A stretch of DNA of 64,000 nucleotides. It comes from Micromonospora halophytica (GTDB lineage Bacteria > Actinomycetota > Actinomycetes > Mycobacteriales > Micromonosporaceae). Below, piece after piece: positions 16,979-25,791 of the stretch. A program made the translations under genes and the position numbers. Each line of letters begins with the position of its first letter. Within the stretch, counting starts at the first letter, position 1. The stretch lies in the NCBI RefSeq assembly GCF_900090245.1, contig NZ_FMDN01000014.1, positions 1 through 64,000 on the forward strand, in the 5' to 3' direction. The notes below the pieces were generated by a model. It saw nothing but the letters and a program-made list of their open reading frames with translations. It searched no databases and was not told the origin of the DNA.

Positions 16979-18439
16979 TCACGCGGTCTTCGGGCGGCGC
17001 CGGTCGATCGTGTTGGCCACCGCGTCGGCGGCACTGCGGTGCAGGTCCTTGGTGACGCTCTGGTAGGTGTCTCGGGTGAGGGTGGTGGTGGAGTGGCCGA
17101 GTTGTTCGGCGAGGACCTTGATGTCGACACCGGCGCCGAGGGCCACGGTGGCGGCGCTGTGGCGTAGGTCGTGCAGCCGGATCGGGGGCAGCCCGGCCTG
17201 GCGGACGAGTCTGCGGAAGCGTTGGGTGACGGCGTTCGGGTGCCACGGGTGACCGTCGGGGCGGACGAAGAACAGGCCGGTGTCCGGCCAGCTGTTACCA
17301 GCGGCAAGCTGCCAGGCGGCGCGGCGAGCCTTGTAGGCGGTGAGGACCTTGACGGTTTCGGCGTCGAGTACCAGGTCACGGTTACCGGCTCTGCTCTTGG
17401 GCGGCTTCTGCACCGCGGTGTAGCCGTGGGTGGCGATCTGGTTGTTGATCGTCGTCTCGCGGCGGTGCAGGCGGACCTCGCTGTCGCGTAGCCCGCACGC
17501 CTCACCGCGGCGGGGCCCGCGGTAGGCCATGTAGTGCCACATCGGGTACAGGTCGGGGGCATGGACGGCCGCGTAGTCGAGGAACTGCACGATCTGCGTG
17601 TCGGTCCACACCATGACGGGGCCGGGGACCTTCCCGGTGACCTTCCACCTCTGTACCCGTTCGTCCTCCCACACGATGGGCAGCGGCCGGTTGGCGGGGG
17701 TCTTGACCAGGGCTGCGGGGTTGGAGCCGACGATGAGTTCGTCGGCGAGAGCGTCGTTGATCGCCTTGCGTAGGCAGGCGCGGATCCGCTGACGGGTTGA
17801 GGGTCCGGTCGGGCGGACGCCAGCGACCGTGGCGCGGACGCCGGGATCGGTGCTGGCCTTCGCGGCCCGGATCTCCTCGTTGCGGCGTTCGATGGCGGTA
17901 AACATGGCGCGGACGTGACCGGTGCGCAGCTTGTCCAGGGCGACCTGGCCGAGGTGCGGGATGAGGTGTACCCGCACGATCGACTCGTACCCGCGGATGG
18001 TGTTGGCGTCGATGGTGAGGTCGCTGAGCCACTGGGTGAGGTACTCGGCCACGGTCGGCATCGGTCCGAGTGGGCCGTCGCCGCGCAGCCGCTGACGCAC
18101 ACCGTCGATGTCGGGAAGGACGCCGCCTGCGCGGACCGTGGTTTGGAGCAGGTCGGCGATCTCGGTACGCCGGCGGCGGTCGTGTCCGGCCAGCGCGAGG
18201 AGCGTACGGGCGTGGTCGAGTTCGGCGGCGGCGTCGCGTCGGCTGTCCAGCCCGGCGCGGCGCAGCTGACGACGGCAGCCGTCGCCGGTGGCGGGGAGTT
18301 CGAGTTGGTAGGCCCAGTGGCCGTGTTCGGAACTCCAGGCCCGGTTCGGGCGGCGTAGTTTCGGGCAGGCGTTGCCGAGGGGCTTGCCGGTGTCGGGGTG
18401 GCGGCAGCCGCAGCGTTTGAAGATGCTTCCGTCTGGCAT
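16979..18439 (-). CDS. int: tyrosine recombinase (integrase)
   Basis: 486 residues from the ATG at 18439. An N-terminal part with Cys residues (C10, C12, C25) precedes a SAM-like core-binding domain (about 128-200) and the catalytic domain. Active-site residues are visible: R310 in YRGPRRGEACGL, HDLRH (H423, R426), LGHS (H449) and the nucleophile Y459 in TRDTYQ. All five are intact, so it should be active. It would integrate and, with an excisionase, excise the element that appears to occupy the rest of the window. It is transcribed away from the cargo genes. Confidence 0.93.
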   Translation of the reverse strand: MPDGSIFKRCGCRHPDTGKPLGNACPKLRRPNRAWSSEHGHWAYQLELPATGDGCRRQLRRAGLDSRRDAAAELDHARTLLALAGHDRRRRTEIADLLQTTVRAGGVLPDIDGVRQRLRGDGPLGPMPTVAEYLTQWLSDLTIDANTIRGYESIVRVHLIPHLGQVALDKLRTGHVRAMFTAIERRNEEIRAAKASTDPGVRATVAGVRPTGPSTRQRIRACLRKAINDALADELIVGSNPAALVKTPANRPLPIVWEDERVQRWKVTGKVPGPVMVWTDTQIVQFLDYAAVHAPDLYPMWHYMAYRGPRRGEACGLRDSEVRLHRRETTINNQIATHGYTAVQKPPKSRAGNRDLVLDAETVKVLTAYKARRAAWQLAAGNSWPDTGLFFVRPDGHPWHPNAVTQRFRRLVRQAGLPPIRLHDLRHSAATVALGAGVDIKVLAEQLGHSTTTLTRDTYQSVTKDLHRSAADAVANTIDRRRPKTA

Positions 18440-18656
18440 GGCTGGTGGTGCTCCCGTTCGTCAAGGGGTGAGGCATCGGTTTTGTCGATCGACATCCACG
18501 CGTGATCGGGGGGCGCGATCAAGTCGCGGCGGGCCCAGGCCGGTGAGGGGAATTCGCGCGCGCCGGGACCCTGTAGCGGTGAAATTCGGGTGCGCGCCGC
18601 TGACGGTGCTGGGATCCTGGCCGGTTCGCTTGATTTCGGGTCATGGAGGATGGGCA

Positions 18657-20042
18657 ATGGTGGCGGATGAGCTGGTGGGGTATCGGGTACGGCGCCCACA
18701 ACTGCGTGCGGCAGCGGCACAGTTGATGGCGGCGGTACTCACCGACCTCGCCGCTGGCGATGGGGCCCCGGTGTTCGCGACCGTTCCCGACTTCGGCGAG
18801 TGGCACCGCCACGGGCAGGAGTCGTTCGTCGCGATCCGCCGCGGCGCCTGGCAGATGCCGAGCCGGGTCGCCGACTACCGGTTCCTGGACACCTTCGCCG
18901 AGATGGCGGCGGTACGCGCCGTCGTGGTCGCCGATGAGGTGCTGCGCGAGCGGGTGGATTGCCTTGTCGGGGTGGAGTTCGCGCTCACGTACCGCCAGTT
19001 GGGGTGGACGCTGGTGCAGCACGTCCTGGAACCCATGGTTGCCGCCGTCCGGGGCTACCGGTTCGACCAGGACGCCTTCGACGCCGCGTACAGCCGGCTG
19101 GAGGAGGGTCTGCTGGCCACGCGGGCGCGGCTGGTCGAGGTGGTCCCGCTCAATGCCTTCACCCCCACTGCGGGCACCGAGGCGGTCACCTTGCCGGACG
19201 GCCTGGTGCTGCAAGCGATGAGCGACCGGCAGATGAGCGCCGCGATCGGGTACCTCGCGGTTCCGATCACCTTCGCGGGCGGCCCGAACTCGGTGACCGT
19301 GTCGCGGTTCCACCAGTGGGCACTGACCCGCTGCATCTCGTACCCGGTGTGCTCGTCCACGGACGTACCCGCCCAACCGACGGCGCCGGAGTTTCCCTCG
19401 CTGGTCGAGCCGGCCAGCCGCCTGGTGACCGCGCTGCGGCTGGTGTGCGGCGGGTCCGTCACGGCGACTCGGGCGATCCGCTGCCCGCCTGACGACGACT
19501 TTCCCCAGGGTCTCGGGCCGACGGCGTTACTGTCGGCGCTGCCCACCTTCGACGAGGAGCGACCGACGATCCTCGGGCGAGAGCAGGTCGACACCGTGCG
19601 CGAGGTATACGGCCTCCTCGCGCATCCCGCGGTCCGAAAGAACCGGGGTCTGCAGACCGCGCTGCGCCGGCTGGTCCTTGTGGGGGCCGACCGGGTACCG
19701 ACCGACCGGCTCATCGACCTGATCGTCTGCGCCGAAGTGCTGTTCATCAAACTGCCAGGCCTGCCAGCGGATCGTTGGAAACAGGACAAGGTCGTTGACG
19801 GAGCGATCGCGCTCTTGGCGGACGACCCTGTCTTGCAGGCGCCGCCCGAGCGGCTCGAGGCTCTCCTGCGTCTTGGATACCGGCTCCGCAACGACGAGAT
19901 GCACGGCGACGACCCGAGCAGGCAGGATCTGCGCACGCTCACCGGTCAGCCGACAGATGACCTGTCAGCTGTCGTGGATGACATCGAGCGGGTGTTGCGC
20001 CGCGCCCTGGTCCGGCTTCTCTCCGGCGTCGTGGAGCAGTAG
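18657..20042 (+). CDS. HEPN-domain protein (ApeA-like), putative defence or toxin
   Basis: 461 residues from the ATG at 18657, nine bases after GGAGGA. The N-terminal 250 residues are not recognised. The C-terminal part carries RLIDLIVCAEVLFI (about 352-365) and then RLGYRLRNDEMHGD, in which R411 and H416 form an Rx4H motif typical of HEPN ribonucleases. The spacing and helices resemble the ApeA-like HEPN group known from antiphage proteins. Its place between an integrase and DNA methyltransferase genes is typical of defence cargo. RNase activity is inferred from the motif. It ends at a shared hairpin facing an HTH gene. Confidence 0.65.
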   Translation: MVADELVGYRVRRPQLRAAAAQLMAAVLTDLAAGDGAPVFATVPDFGEWHRHGQESFVAIRRGAWQMPSRVADYRFLDTFAEMAAVRAVVVADEVLRERVDCLVGVEFALTYRQLGWTLVQHVLEPMVAAVRGYRFDQDAFDAAYSRLEEGLLATRARLVEVVPLNAFTPTAGTEAVTLPDGLVLQAMSDRQMSAAIGYLAVPITFAGGPNSVTVSRFHQWALTRCISYPVCSSTDVPAQPTAPEFPSLVEPASRLVTALRLVCGGSVTATRAIRCPPDDDFPQGLGPTALLSALPTFDEERPTILGREQVDTVREVYGLLAHPAVRKNRGLQTALRRLVLVGADRVPTDRLIDLIVCAEVLFIKLPGLPADRWKQDKVVDGAIALLADDPVLQAPPERLEALLRLGYRLRNDEMHGDDPSRQDLRTLTGQPTDDLSAVVDDIERVLRRALVRLLSGVVEQ

Positions 20043-20052
20043 TCGGCGCGAC

Positions 20053-20087
20053 TGCACCGGCACGGCGTACGGAGCCGTGCCGGTGCA
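20053..20087. terminator. bidirectional hairpin terminator between convergent genes
   Basis: A perfect 14-bp stem (TGCACCGGCACGGC and complement) with a 7-base loop lies exactly between the stops of two convergent genes, the HEPN gene and the HTH gene, and can serve both. Confidence 0.8.
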
Positions 20088-20108
20088 CAGGCGTACTGCC
20101 CGGGCGGG

Positions 20109-20477
20109 TCACGGCGGAGGGCTGCAGCCCGTGGTGTCGCTGTCCCCGCCCGAATACCCACCGTCCTCGTCGGCACCCGCCCTGTCGGTGTCATCAGCTG
20201 TCGATACCGGTGGGGACTCAAGGTGCAGTTTCCGCAGGATCGGGGCGGTCGGTACGCGGTAGTACGCTCCGGCCCGGAACAGGGGCACCGGGAAGGCGTC
20301 GCGGGCGGCCAGCTTGTAGGCCGCCGAGCGGGAGATGCCGAGGATGGCTGCGGCGGTGGCGAGGTCCGTTGTCGCCCCGAGCGCCAGGATGCGCTCCGTG
20401 GTCCAGGTACAAGCTGCGTCGTCGCTGTCTGGGTTGGCGGCGGGGGCGGGGTTGCGGGTTCGTCGTGCTGATCGCAT
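20109..20477 (-). CDS. helix-turn-helix (excisionase/AlpA-like) protein
   Basis: 122 residues. The central segment LATAAAILGISRSAAYKLAARDAFPVPLFRAGAYYRVPTAPI is a MerR/HTH_17-type DNA-binding domain as found in excisionases and AlpA regulators: a helix-turn-helix followed by a short wing. Tails are polar and disordered. It is two genes away from the integrase and may be its directionality factor. It could instead regulate the methyltransferase genes upstream of it on the same strand. Confidence 0.75.
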   Translation of the reverse strand: MRSARRTRNPAPAANPDSDDAACTWTTERILALGATTDLATAAAILGISRSAAYKLAARDAFPVPLFRAGAYYRVPTAPILRKLHLESPPVSTADDTDRAGADEDGGYSGGDSDTTGCSPPP

Positions 20478-20708
20478 GGCCTTGACTCCTATTCTCAGAC
20501 CGCCAGTCGCAGGGGCGGTGGGGGGTCCTGGGTTTCAGATGAGGGCTGGATCTCCGGAGGCGGCACCGCCATCGCGTCGGACTGGCGGTGCCACCAAGGA
20601 GCGAGGCCGTGGGGGCACGGAGCACGCCGATACCGGTTAGCGGGATCTCACTGGCACCCTGGCCTCAGCTGGCGCGCCATCACTGGCCATGTCGGTAGGC
20701 CAAGGGAT

Positions 20709-21966
20709 TTACTCCCGCTGCCACGTGTGTGGGCACAGCAGCAGCCGCAGGGCGGCGGCGGCCTGCTGGGGGACGACCCCGTTGCCGAGGACCCGCAGCG
20801 CGAGCGTGCGCGGCAGCCCCAGGTCGGCGTCGGTGACATGGCCTGGGTCAAGGCCCATGAGCCACTCCACGAACGGCGGCGCGAGGACGGGTTTGCCGTG
20901 CCGGCCGGTCTGCGTGGGTTCCGGTGCGGGCCGGCCGAGAAGCAGCTCCCAGCGGGCGACCGCGGCGGCGTAGCCGCCCCACCGCTGCTGGTCGGGCTGC
21001 CCGAGCCCGGCGATGGTGGTGCGCAGGTCCGCGCCGCCGTCGCCGTGGCGCCCGGGACCGCGCCCGTCCGACGCGCGGGGGGTGGGCAGGATCCGCGCCG
21101 GGACCCGCACCGCCGCGGAAGGGAGAGTCAGGTCGCCGTGCGAGCCGCGCTGCCCAGGGCAGCCCTTTTCACCGTCGCTGGCCCGTGGGGTGGGCAGCAG
21201 CACCTGGGACAGCGGAGGCCGGAACCCGGCCCCCGCACGTCGTCCGGGCGTGCCGGTGTCGCTCGCCCTGGGGGTGGGCAGCAGACGCGCGCCATCGGCC
21301 CGCGTATGCCGGTGCTCAACCGTGCGCCCCGCGGTGGAGGTGGAGAGGAGGCCGTGGGTCGAGCCTGACGGTTCGATGAGGTCGGGCAGCCCGTGCTGGT
21401 GGCCGGGGCCTTTGCCGTCACGGGCGCACGGTGTCGGCAGCGTCCGCACCCCCTTCCGGTCCTGAAGTGGGTGTGGCCAGCAGGAACAGCCGGTCGCGGC
21501 GGTGGGCGGCGCCGATGTCGGACGCGCGTAGGCATGTCCAGCCCGTGTCGTACCCGATCGCGGCCAGGTCGGCTTCGACGACGTCGAACCCTCGCCGTAG
21601 GAGGGCGGCGACGTTCTCCACGAACACGAGCGGCGGTCGAAGGACGCGAACGGCGTCGGCGACGGCACTCCACAGGCTGGAGTGCTCTCCGGTGATGCCG
21701 GCGCGTTTGCCGGCGTTGGAGATGTCCTGACAGGGGAACCCGGCGGTGAGGACGTCGACGGGTTCGACGCGGGTCCAGTCGACGGTGCGGATGTCACCGA
21801 GGTTGGGCACGCCGGGCCAGTGGTAGGCGCAGACGGTGGCGGCGTGCCGATCGGTTTCGGCGTACCAGGTGAGCTGGCCGCCGAGCACCAGCTCGACGGC
21901 CATGTCGAGGCCGCCGTAGCCGGTGCACAGCGATCCGATGCGCGGTGCGGGTCGGTGGTCAATCAC
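20709..21966 (-). pseudogene. phage-type DNA cytosine-5 methyltransferase, broken by a frameshift
   Basis: The first part (GTG at 21966) has C5-methyltransferase motifs: I (CTGYGGLDMAV), IV (GFPCQDIS), VI (VFVENV) and VIII (RRDRLFLLA). It then runs into a stop at 21418. The rest, in another frame, reads LPTPCARDGKGPG, repeated LLPTPRASDG segments, then PPFVEWLMGLDPGHV and LGNGVVPQQAAAALRLL (motif X). This is the usual C-terminal half of actinophage Dcm-like enzymes. Removing one C from the CCCCC run at 21449-21453 would restore one continuous protein. Either a decayed gene or a homopolymer error. It would methylate cytosine in a recognition site that cannot be predicted here. Confidence 0.8.
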
Positions 21967-22074
21967 GCACCTCCGCCGCGTCGAGCGTCGGAGTCTCACC
22001 GCGTGCGGCCAACAGCAGAAGGCAGCAGCTGTGTACTCCCGCGGCGCGACTCGGGTGGCGGTGGGCAGGTGCAC

Positions 22075-23079
22075 TCACGCGACCACCCCTCCCCCGAGGG
22101 TGTCCTTCAGGTTTCCTGAACCCGAGTCGGTCTGGCTCTTGATGAACACGAGGACGTCCTCGTGCGCGATCAGGTGCATGGGGGTGCCGGCGGCCCGTGC
22201 CTTGCGGACGGCCTGGAGTTGAAAGAAGGACGGCCGGGCCACGAGCCCGCCGTCGCGGACGGCGGCGAGCAGCGCCACGCACCGGTCGACGGGTGTGAGG
22301 CCGGCCCGGATGCCGGCGCCGATGACGGCCGACGGGAGGTCGACAAGTTCGCCGTGCTTGCGCCACGGTCGGGCGGTCACGACGACGACTCCACCGGGGC
22401 GTAGGAGGGTGTGGCAGCCGGCGAGGATCTGGGCGAACCCGTCGGCGAGGCCGGTGAGGTCGCGGTAGGCGAGGTTCCCGCGGTCGGTGCCGTCGTTGTA
22501 GGCGTTGTCGAACTTCGCCACGCCGTCGGCGCCGGGCCGGACCAGGCCGTGCACGGTCGGCCCGTACGGCGGTGAGGTCACCACGAGGGCGACCTGCCCG
22601 GCCAGAGCCCCGGGTACGAGCGACAGGAGGCTGGTGGCGTCGCCGCGGATGACGCCGGCCCGGCCGGTCGCGCCCTGGGTATGGGCGTGCTTGATGTTGG
22701 CGTCGGCGATGTCGGACCAGCGGGACTCGTACTCCACCCCGATCGCGTCGCGGCCGGCGTGGATCGCCTCGACCAGGGTGGTGCCGATCCCACACATCGG
22801 GTCGAGCACCAGGTCCCCCGGTTGGGTGTAGGCGGTCAGGGCGTGCGCGGCGATCGCCGGGAGCATCCGCGCCGGGTGCTGCACGGACTCGCGCACGTAC
22901 CGGCCGCGGCGCTGGACCGGCCCGGTGGACTGCGCGGTCGCCCACACCGACAGGCCCTCCGGCCCGGGAACAGCCCGATGACGCCCGATCGGGCTGACGC
23001 TCGTGGCGGCAGTCGGCGTGCTCTGCTCGTCGGGCTCGGCCGGTGCGGCGTCTGCGCGGTGCTTAGCCACGGCGACCAC
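22075..23079 (-). CDS. N4-cytosine/N6-adenine DNA methyltransferase (DpnA/CcrM-type fold)
   Basis: 334 residues. DPMCGIGTT (93-101) is the SAM-binding motif and TSPPYG (168-173) the catalytic [DNS]PP[YFW]-type motif of the N6_N4_Mtase family (PF01555). Order of motifs (SAM motif before catalytic motif) suggests the gamma-type arrangement. The first 60 residues are disordered. It overlaps the end of the upstream paralogue by 17 bases and is followed at once by the cytosine methyltransferase gene. No restriction endonuclease is adjacent, so it may be an orphan enzyme protecting the element or regulating its genes. Confidence 0.88.
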   Translation of the reverse strand: MVAVAKHRADAAPAEPDEQSTPTAATSVSPIGRHRAVPGPEGLSVWATAQSTGPVQRRGRYVRESVQHPARMLPAIAAHALTAYTQPGDLVLDPMCGIGTTLVEAIHAGRDAIGVEYESRWSDIADANIKHAHTQGATGRAGVIRGDATSLLSLVPGALAGQVALVVTSPPYGPTVHGLVRPGADGVAKFDNAYNDGTDRGNLAYRDLTGLADGFAQILAGCHTLLRPGGVVVVTARPWRKHGELVDLPSAVIGAGIRAGLTPVDRCVALLAAVRDGGLVARPSFFQLQAVRKARAAGTPMHLIAHEDVLVFIKSQTDSGSGNLKDTLGGGVVA

Positions 23080-23992
23080 CGCCCTCGCGCCCGCCCCGTC
23101 GAGGCGGGGCGTGGCGCTGGCTCTGGGCCTGGCTGAACACCATCAGGTCCGCGTGGACGCGCAGGTGCGCCACCTGCCACCGCTGGTCGACGGCGGTGGT
23201 GAGGGTGAGCAGTTCCTCGTCGGTGACGTGGTAGACGAACGCGTCCCCGTCGGTGTCGGCGGTGACGGCGACAACGTGCTGCAGGTAGCCCAGTCCGACA
23301 CCGGCGGCGGCCTGGACCACGCCGGAGAAGTCTTCCGGGCCGGCGGTGGTGCCGGCCGGGACGGTGACGACGAGGATCAGGCAGCCGCCCGGTTGCAGCA
23401 GCGCGGCGCAGCCGGTCAGCAGCCACGCCAGCCGGACCCGGTTGGCGGCGGCGCTGCCGTGCAGGGGCCAGCAGGCGACCACGAGACTGGTCGCTGCCTG
23501 CAGGGAGCCGCCGGGTGGCAGGTCGGCCACCGTGTCGGCCGGTGAGTGCAGCTGCGGATCGGTGAGATCGTCACCGAACCAGGCGCCCATCTCAGGCAAG
23601 TCGTCCTCCCCGTCCAGTTCCGCACCGCCGGTGGTGCCGGCGGGCGGGACCGCAGTGGCCGGGCCGATGATCAGGCTGGACGCGTCGGTGAACCACGCCG
23701 GGTGGTGACGGCGCGCCCCGGCCGCGCAGGCCTGGATGAGGGCGTGGTCGGTGGTGAGGTCGATGACCGCCTCGCCGGGGCGGCTGTAGGCGCTGATGAG
23801 GCGGCCGGCCAGTCGGGTGCCGATGCTGCGTCCGGCGTCGCCCGGGGTGCGGGCGGTGCGCCAGACGGTGAGCGGTACCGGCGGGTCGCCGGCGACCAGG
23901 TCGGTCGGTGTCGGGTCGACTTCGGCCCAAGGGCCGGTGTCGACGGTGGAATCGGGATGCGGGTTGTGGTGCTGCGGCGTGTACTCGCTCAT
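23063..23992 (-). CDS. DNA methyltransferase-like protein without the catalytic motif
   Basis: 309 residues from the ATG at 23992, with CGGAG upstream. The overall plan mirrors the neighbouring N4/N6 methyltransferase: RLAGRLISAYSRPGEAVIDLT (61-80) corresponds to the SAM-motif region, and LVVACWPLHGS (170-180) sits where the neighbour has LVVTSPPYG. The DPxxGxGT and SPPY residues are therefore lost. It probably arose by duplication and may be a structural or specificity partner. Its promoter lies beside the TGTCAG-rich region. Confidence 0.6.
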   Translation of the reverse strand: MSEYTPQHHNPHPDSTVDTGPWAEVDPTPTDLVAGDPPVPLTVWRTARTPGDAGRSIGTRLAGRLISAYSRPGEAVIDLTTDHALIQACAAGARRHHPAWFTDASSLIIGPATAVPPAGTTGGAELDGEDDLPEMGAWFGDDLTDPQLHSPADTVADLPPGGSLQAATSLVVACWPLHGSAAANRVRLAWLLTGCAALLQPGGCLILVVTVPAGTTAGPEDFSGVVQAAAGVGLGYLQHVVAVTADTDGDAFVYHVTDEELLTLTTAVDQRWQVAHLRVHADLMVFSQAQSQRHAPPRRGGREGGGRRG

Positions 23993-24024
23993 GTGGTGTC
24001 GGCTCCGCGCCGCGCCGTGGTGCG

Positions 24025-24833
24025 CTGACACCCTCAAACCGGTGTTTGTGAGCTGTGGCGAACACCTGCCGATCTCACGGTGATCTCACGGATGTCTGAC
24101 AGCGGGTTCCCGTCCGCGTGGCTGACCCGGCCGCTCGGCACGCCCTCGCAGACGCCGGCTCCACCGGGCGGGATCAGCGTCAGGAGACTGTCAGAGCCGC
24201 CCACGATCAACCCAGCTCTGTCAGACACCCAGCGTCACGACCACCTCGACCATGACAGCGACGTACACCGATGACACGGGGGTGCTGGCCGGCATTGTCA
24301 GACCGCTGTCCGGCTTACCGGACGGCAGCGGCGTCACCGAGGACACCGGCTCCGGTCTGTCATTCGGACAGAGGTTCGTCAGAGCGTCGAGGCCCGCCGG
24401 ACGGACGCTGTCAGCCGGCACGCAGACGCGGCGGCGCCCGGTGGACGCCGACAGTCGGCGGGGTGTCCAGCCGGTCGCGGTCTGACACCGTTGCGCCGTG
24501 AGGCGCTGTCAGGCGCTGTGAGACCTGCCGGGACGCGTCGTCAGACCCGCGCGGCGGTGCCGTGTCCTCACCGGCCGGCTGCCGCCGTTGCGGACCGTGT
24601 CCGCCGCCTCGGATCGTGTCAACGGGCAGGTCAGCGTGGCTTTGTCAGAACGATGACGCACGTCGACGTCGATCGTCAGTGAGCGGTGGCCGGTGGGCGA
24701 CTGACGCCGTCGACCCGGTGTCCATGCCTGCGCAGCCTGCGCTGTCAGGGGTCCGTGAGACCGGGGTGGCGCAATGGCGGTCAGGCGCGCCGGCTGCACA
24801 GCTCCGGCCCGTCATCGACATTCGTCTCTGACA
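24025..24833. repeat. cluster of TGTCAG/CTGACA motifs in a non-coding region
   Basis: The gap 23993-24847 (855 bases) holds no gene but at least 11 copies of TGTCAG or its complement, at 24025, 24096, 24189, 24219, 24296, 24409, 24482, 24507, 24643, 24743 and 24828. Several are the longer CTGTCAG. Fewer than one would be expected by chance. Spacing is irregular, unlike classical iterons. The motif recurs before the pilin gene, the replication-relaxation gene and the gene at 34683. It may bind an element-encoded regulator, partition or replication protein. Confidence 0.75.
24029..24082 (+). repeat. 54-bp inverted repeat, left copy
   Basis: This sequence, starting CACCCTCAAACCGG and ending CACGGTG, matches the reverse complement of 26042-26095 at 51 of 54 positions (all three differences are T/C). 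The pair flanks the sigma-like gene at 24848-25732. It contains GTTTGTGAGC and CACCTGCCGATC segments. It lies just upstream of the methyltransferase operon start. Confidence 0.9.
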
Positions 24834-24847
24834 TGGGAGCTCGTGAC

Positions 24848-25732
24848 ATGACCGCCTCCGCCACCGACTGGCCCGACTCACCTCTGGACGCCGTGGACAC
24901 CGCGTTCGCCGACCTGACATGCGACCCCGACCCGTTGTCCCTGGACCTCGACCCACTTGTCGGCCAGCTCGGCGATGACACCGGCCTGCCCGGCGGTGTC
25001 ATCGCGCTGCCGGCGTTGCGGCAGTGGCTGCTGAACCATCCCCGCGCCTACACGGCGCGTGACGTGGTGTGGCGGGAGCTGATCCGCCGCGCCCGCCTCG
25101 ACGGACCCGCCTGGGTCATCGCCGCGGTCGCCCTGGCGATGCCCGCACTGCGCCGCTACGCCGGCCGGCTGCACACCGGCTGGGCCGGCGATGCCCACGA
25201 CCTGGACGCCGAGATCCTCACCGGCTTCCTGACCGCCCTGCGCGACCGGGTCGACCTGGCCAAGCCGGCGCCGTACGCGGCGCTGTGCATGGCGGCCTGG
25301 CGAGCCGGCCACGAACTGCGGCAACGTGACGGCGCCGAGGCCATGCCGGTGGACAACCTCGAACACGTCACCGGCCCCCGCACCCCGAAGCGGCCCTACG
25401 GCCATCCAGACCTCCTCGTACGCCGAGCCGTCGAGCTGGGCATCGTCGACGCCTGCGACGAGCAGCCCTACATCGACGTGCGGCTGGGCCACCGGGCCAT
25501 CGAACCCATCGCCGCCCGCCTCGGCGTGGAGGTCGACACACTGCGGCGACGTGTCGAGCGCATCGACATCCGCATCGCCGACGCGCTGGCCGCCGGGATG
25601 CTCACCGAGGTGACCTCACCGCGGGTGCGGGAAGACCTCGCCGCCGCGGCCGAGCGACGGCAGCACATCCGGGCCGCCCGCGGCCGCACCGCACGACCAG
25701 CGGCGGCGCAGGTGACGCTGGCAGCCGCCTGA
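24848..25732 (+). CDS. putative sigma-70-like or regulatory protein of a mobile element
   Basis: 294 residues from the ATG at 24848, nine bases after GGAGC. The middle (AYTARDVVWRELIRRARLDG.. then HDLDAEILTGFLTALRDRVD..PYAALCMAAWRAGHELRQRDG) resembles the helical sigma-70 region 2 pattern, and the C-terminal GHRAIEPIAARLGVEVDTLRRRVERIDIRIADAL resembles a region-4-like helix-turn-helix. No convincing family match is known to me. It is bracketed by the 54-bp inverted repeats and TGTCAG motifs and precedes the T4SS operon, so it may control transfer. Confidence 0.6.
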   Translation: MTASATDWPDSPLDAVDTAFADLTCDPDPLSLDLDPLVGQLGDDTGLPGGVIALPALRQWLLNHPRAYTARDVVWRELIRRARLDGPAWVIAAVALAMPALRRYAGRLHTGWAGDAHDLDAEILTGFLTALRDRVDLAKPAPYAALCMAAWRAGHELRQRDGAEAMPVDNLEHVTGPRTPKRPYGHPDLLVRRAVELGIVDACDEQPYIDVRLGHRAIEPIAARLGVEVDTLRRRVERIDIRIADALAAGMLTEVTSPRVREDLAAAAERRQHIRAARGRTARPAAAQVTLAAA

Positions 25733-25759
25733 CCGCCGACCATCCCGCAGGCTCTCCGG

Positions 25760-25791
25760 TCGCGGGCCCGACCATCTGGTCGGGCCCGCGA
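25760..25791 (+). terminator. hairpin terminator after the sigma-like gene
   Basis: A perfect 15-bp stem (TCGCGGGCCCGACCA and complement) with a two-base centre begins 28 bases after the stop of the sigma-like gene. No T-tract follows. Confidence 0.75.

Noticed and set aside
24000..24848. CRISPR array as an explanation for the repeated TGTCAG words
   Set aside because: Repeats are only 6-7 bases, in both orientations and at irregular distances; no cas genes.
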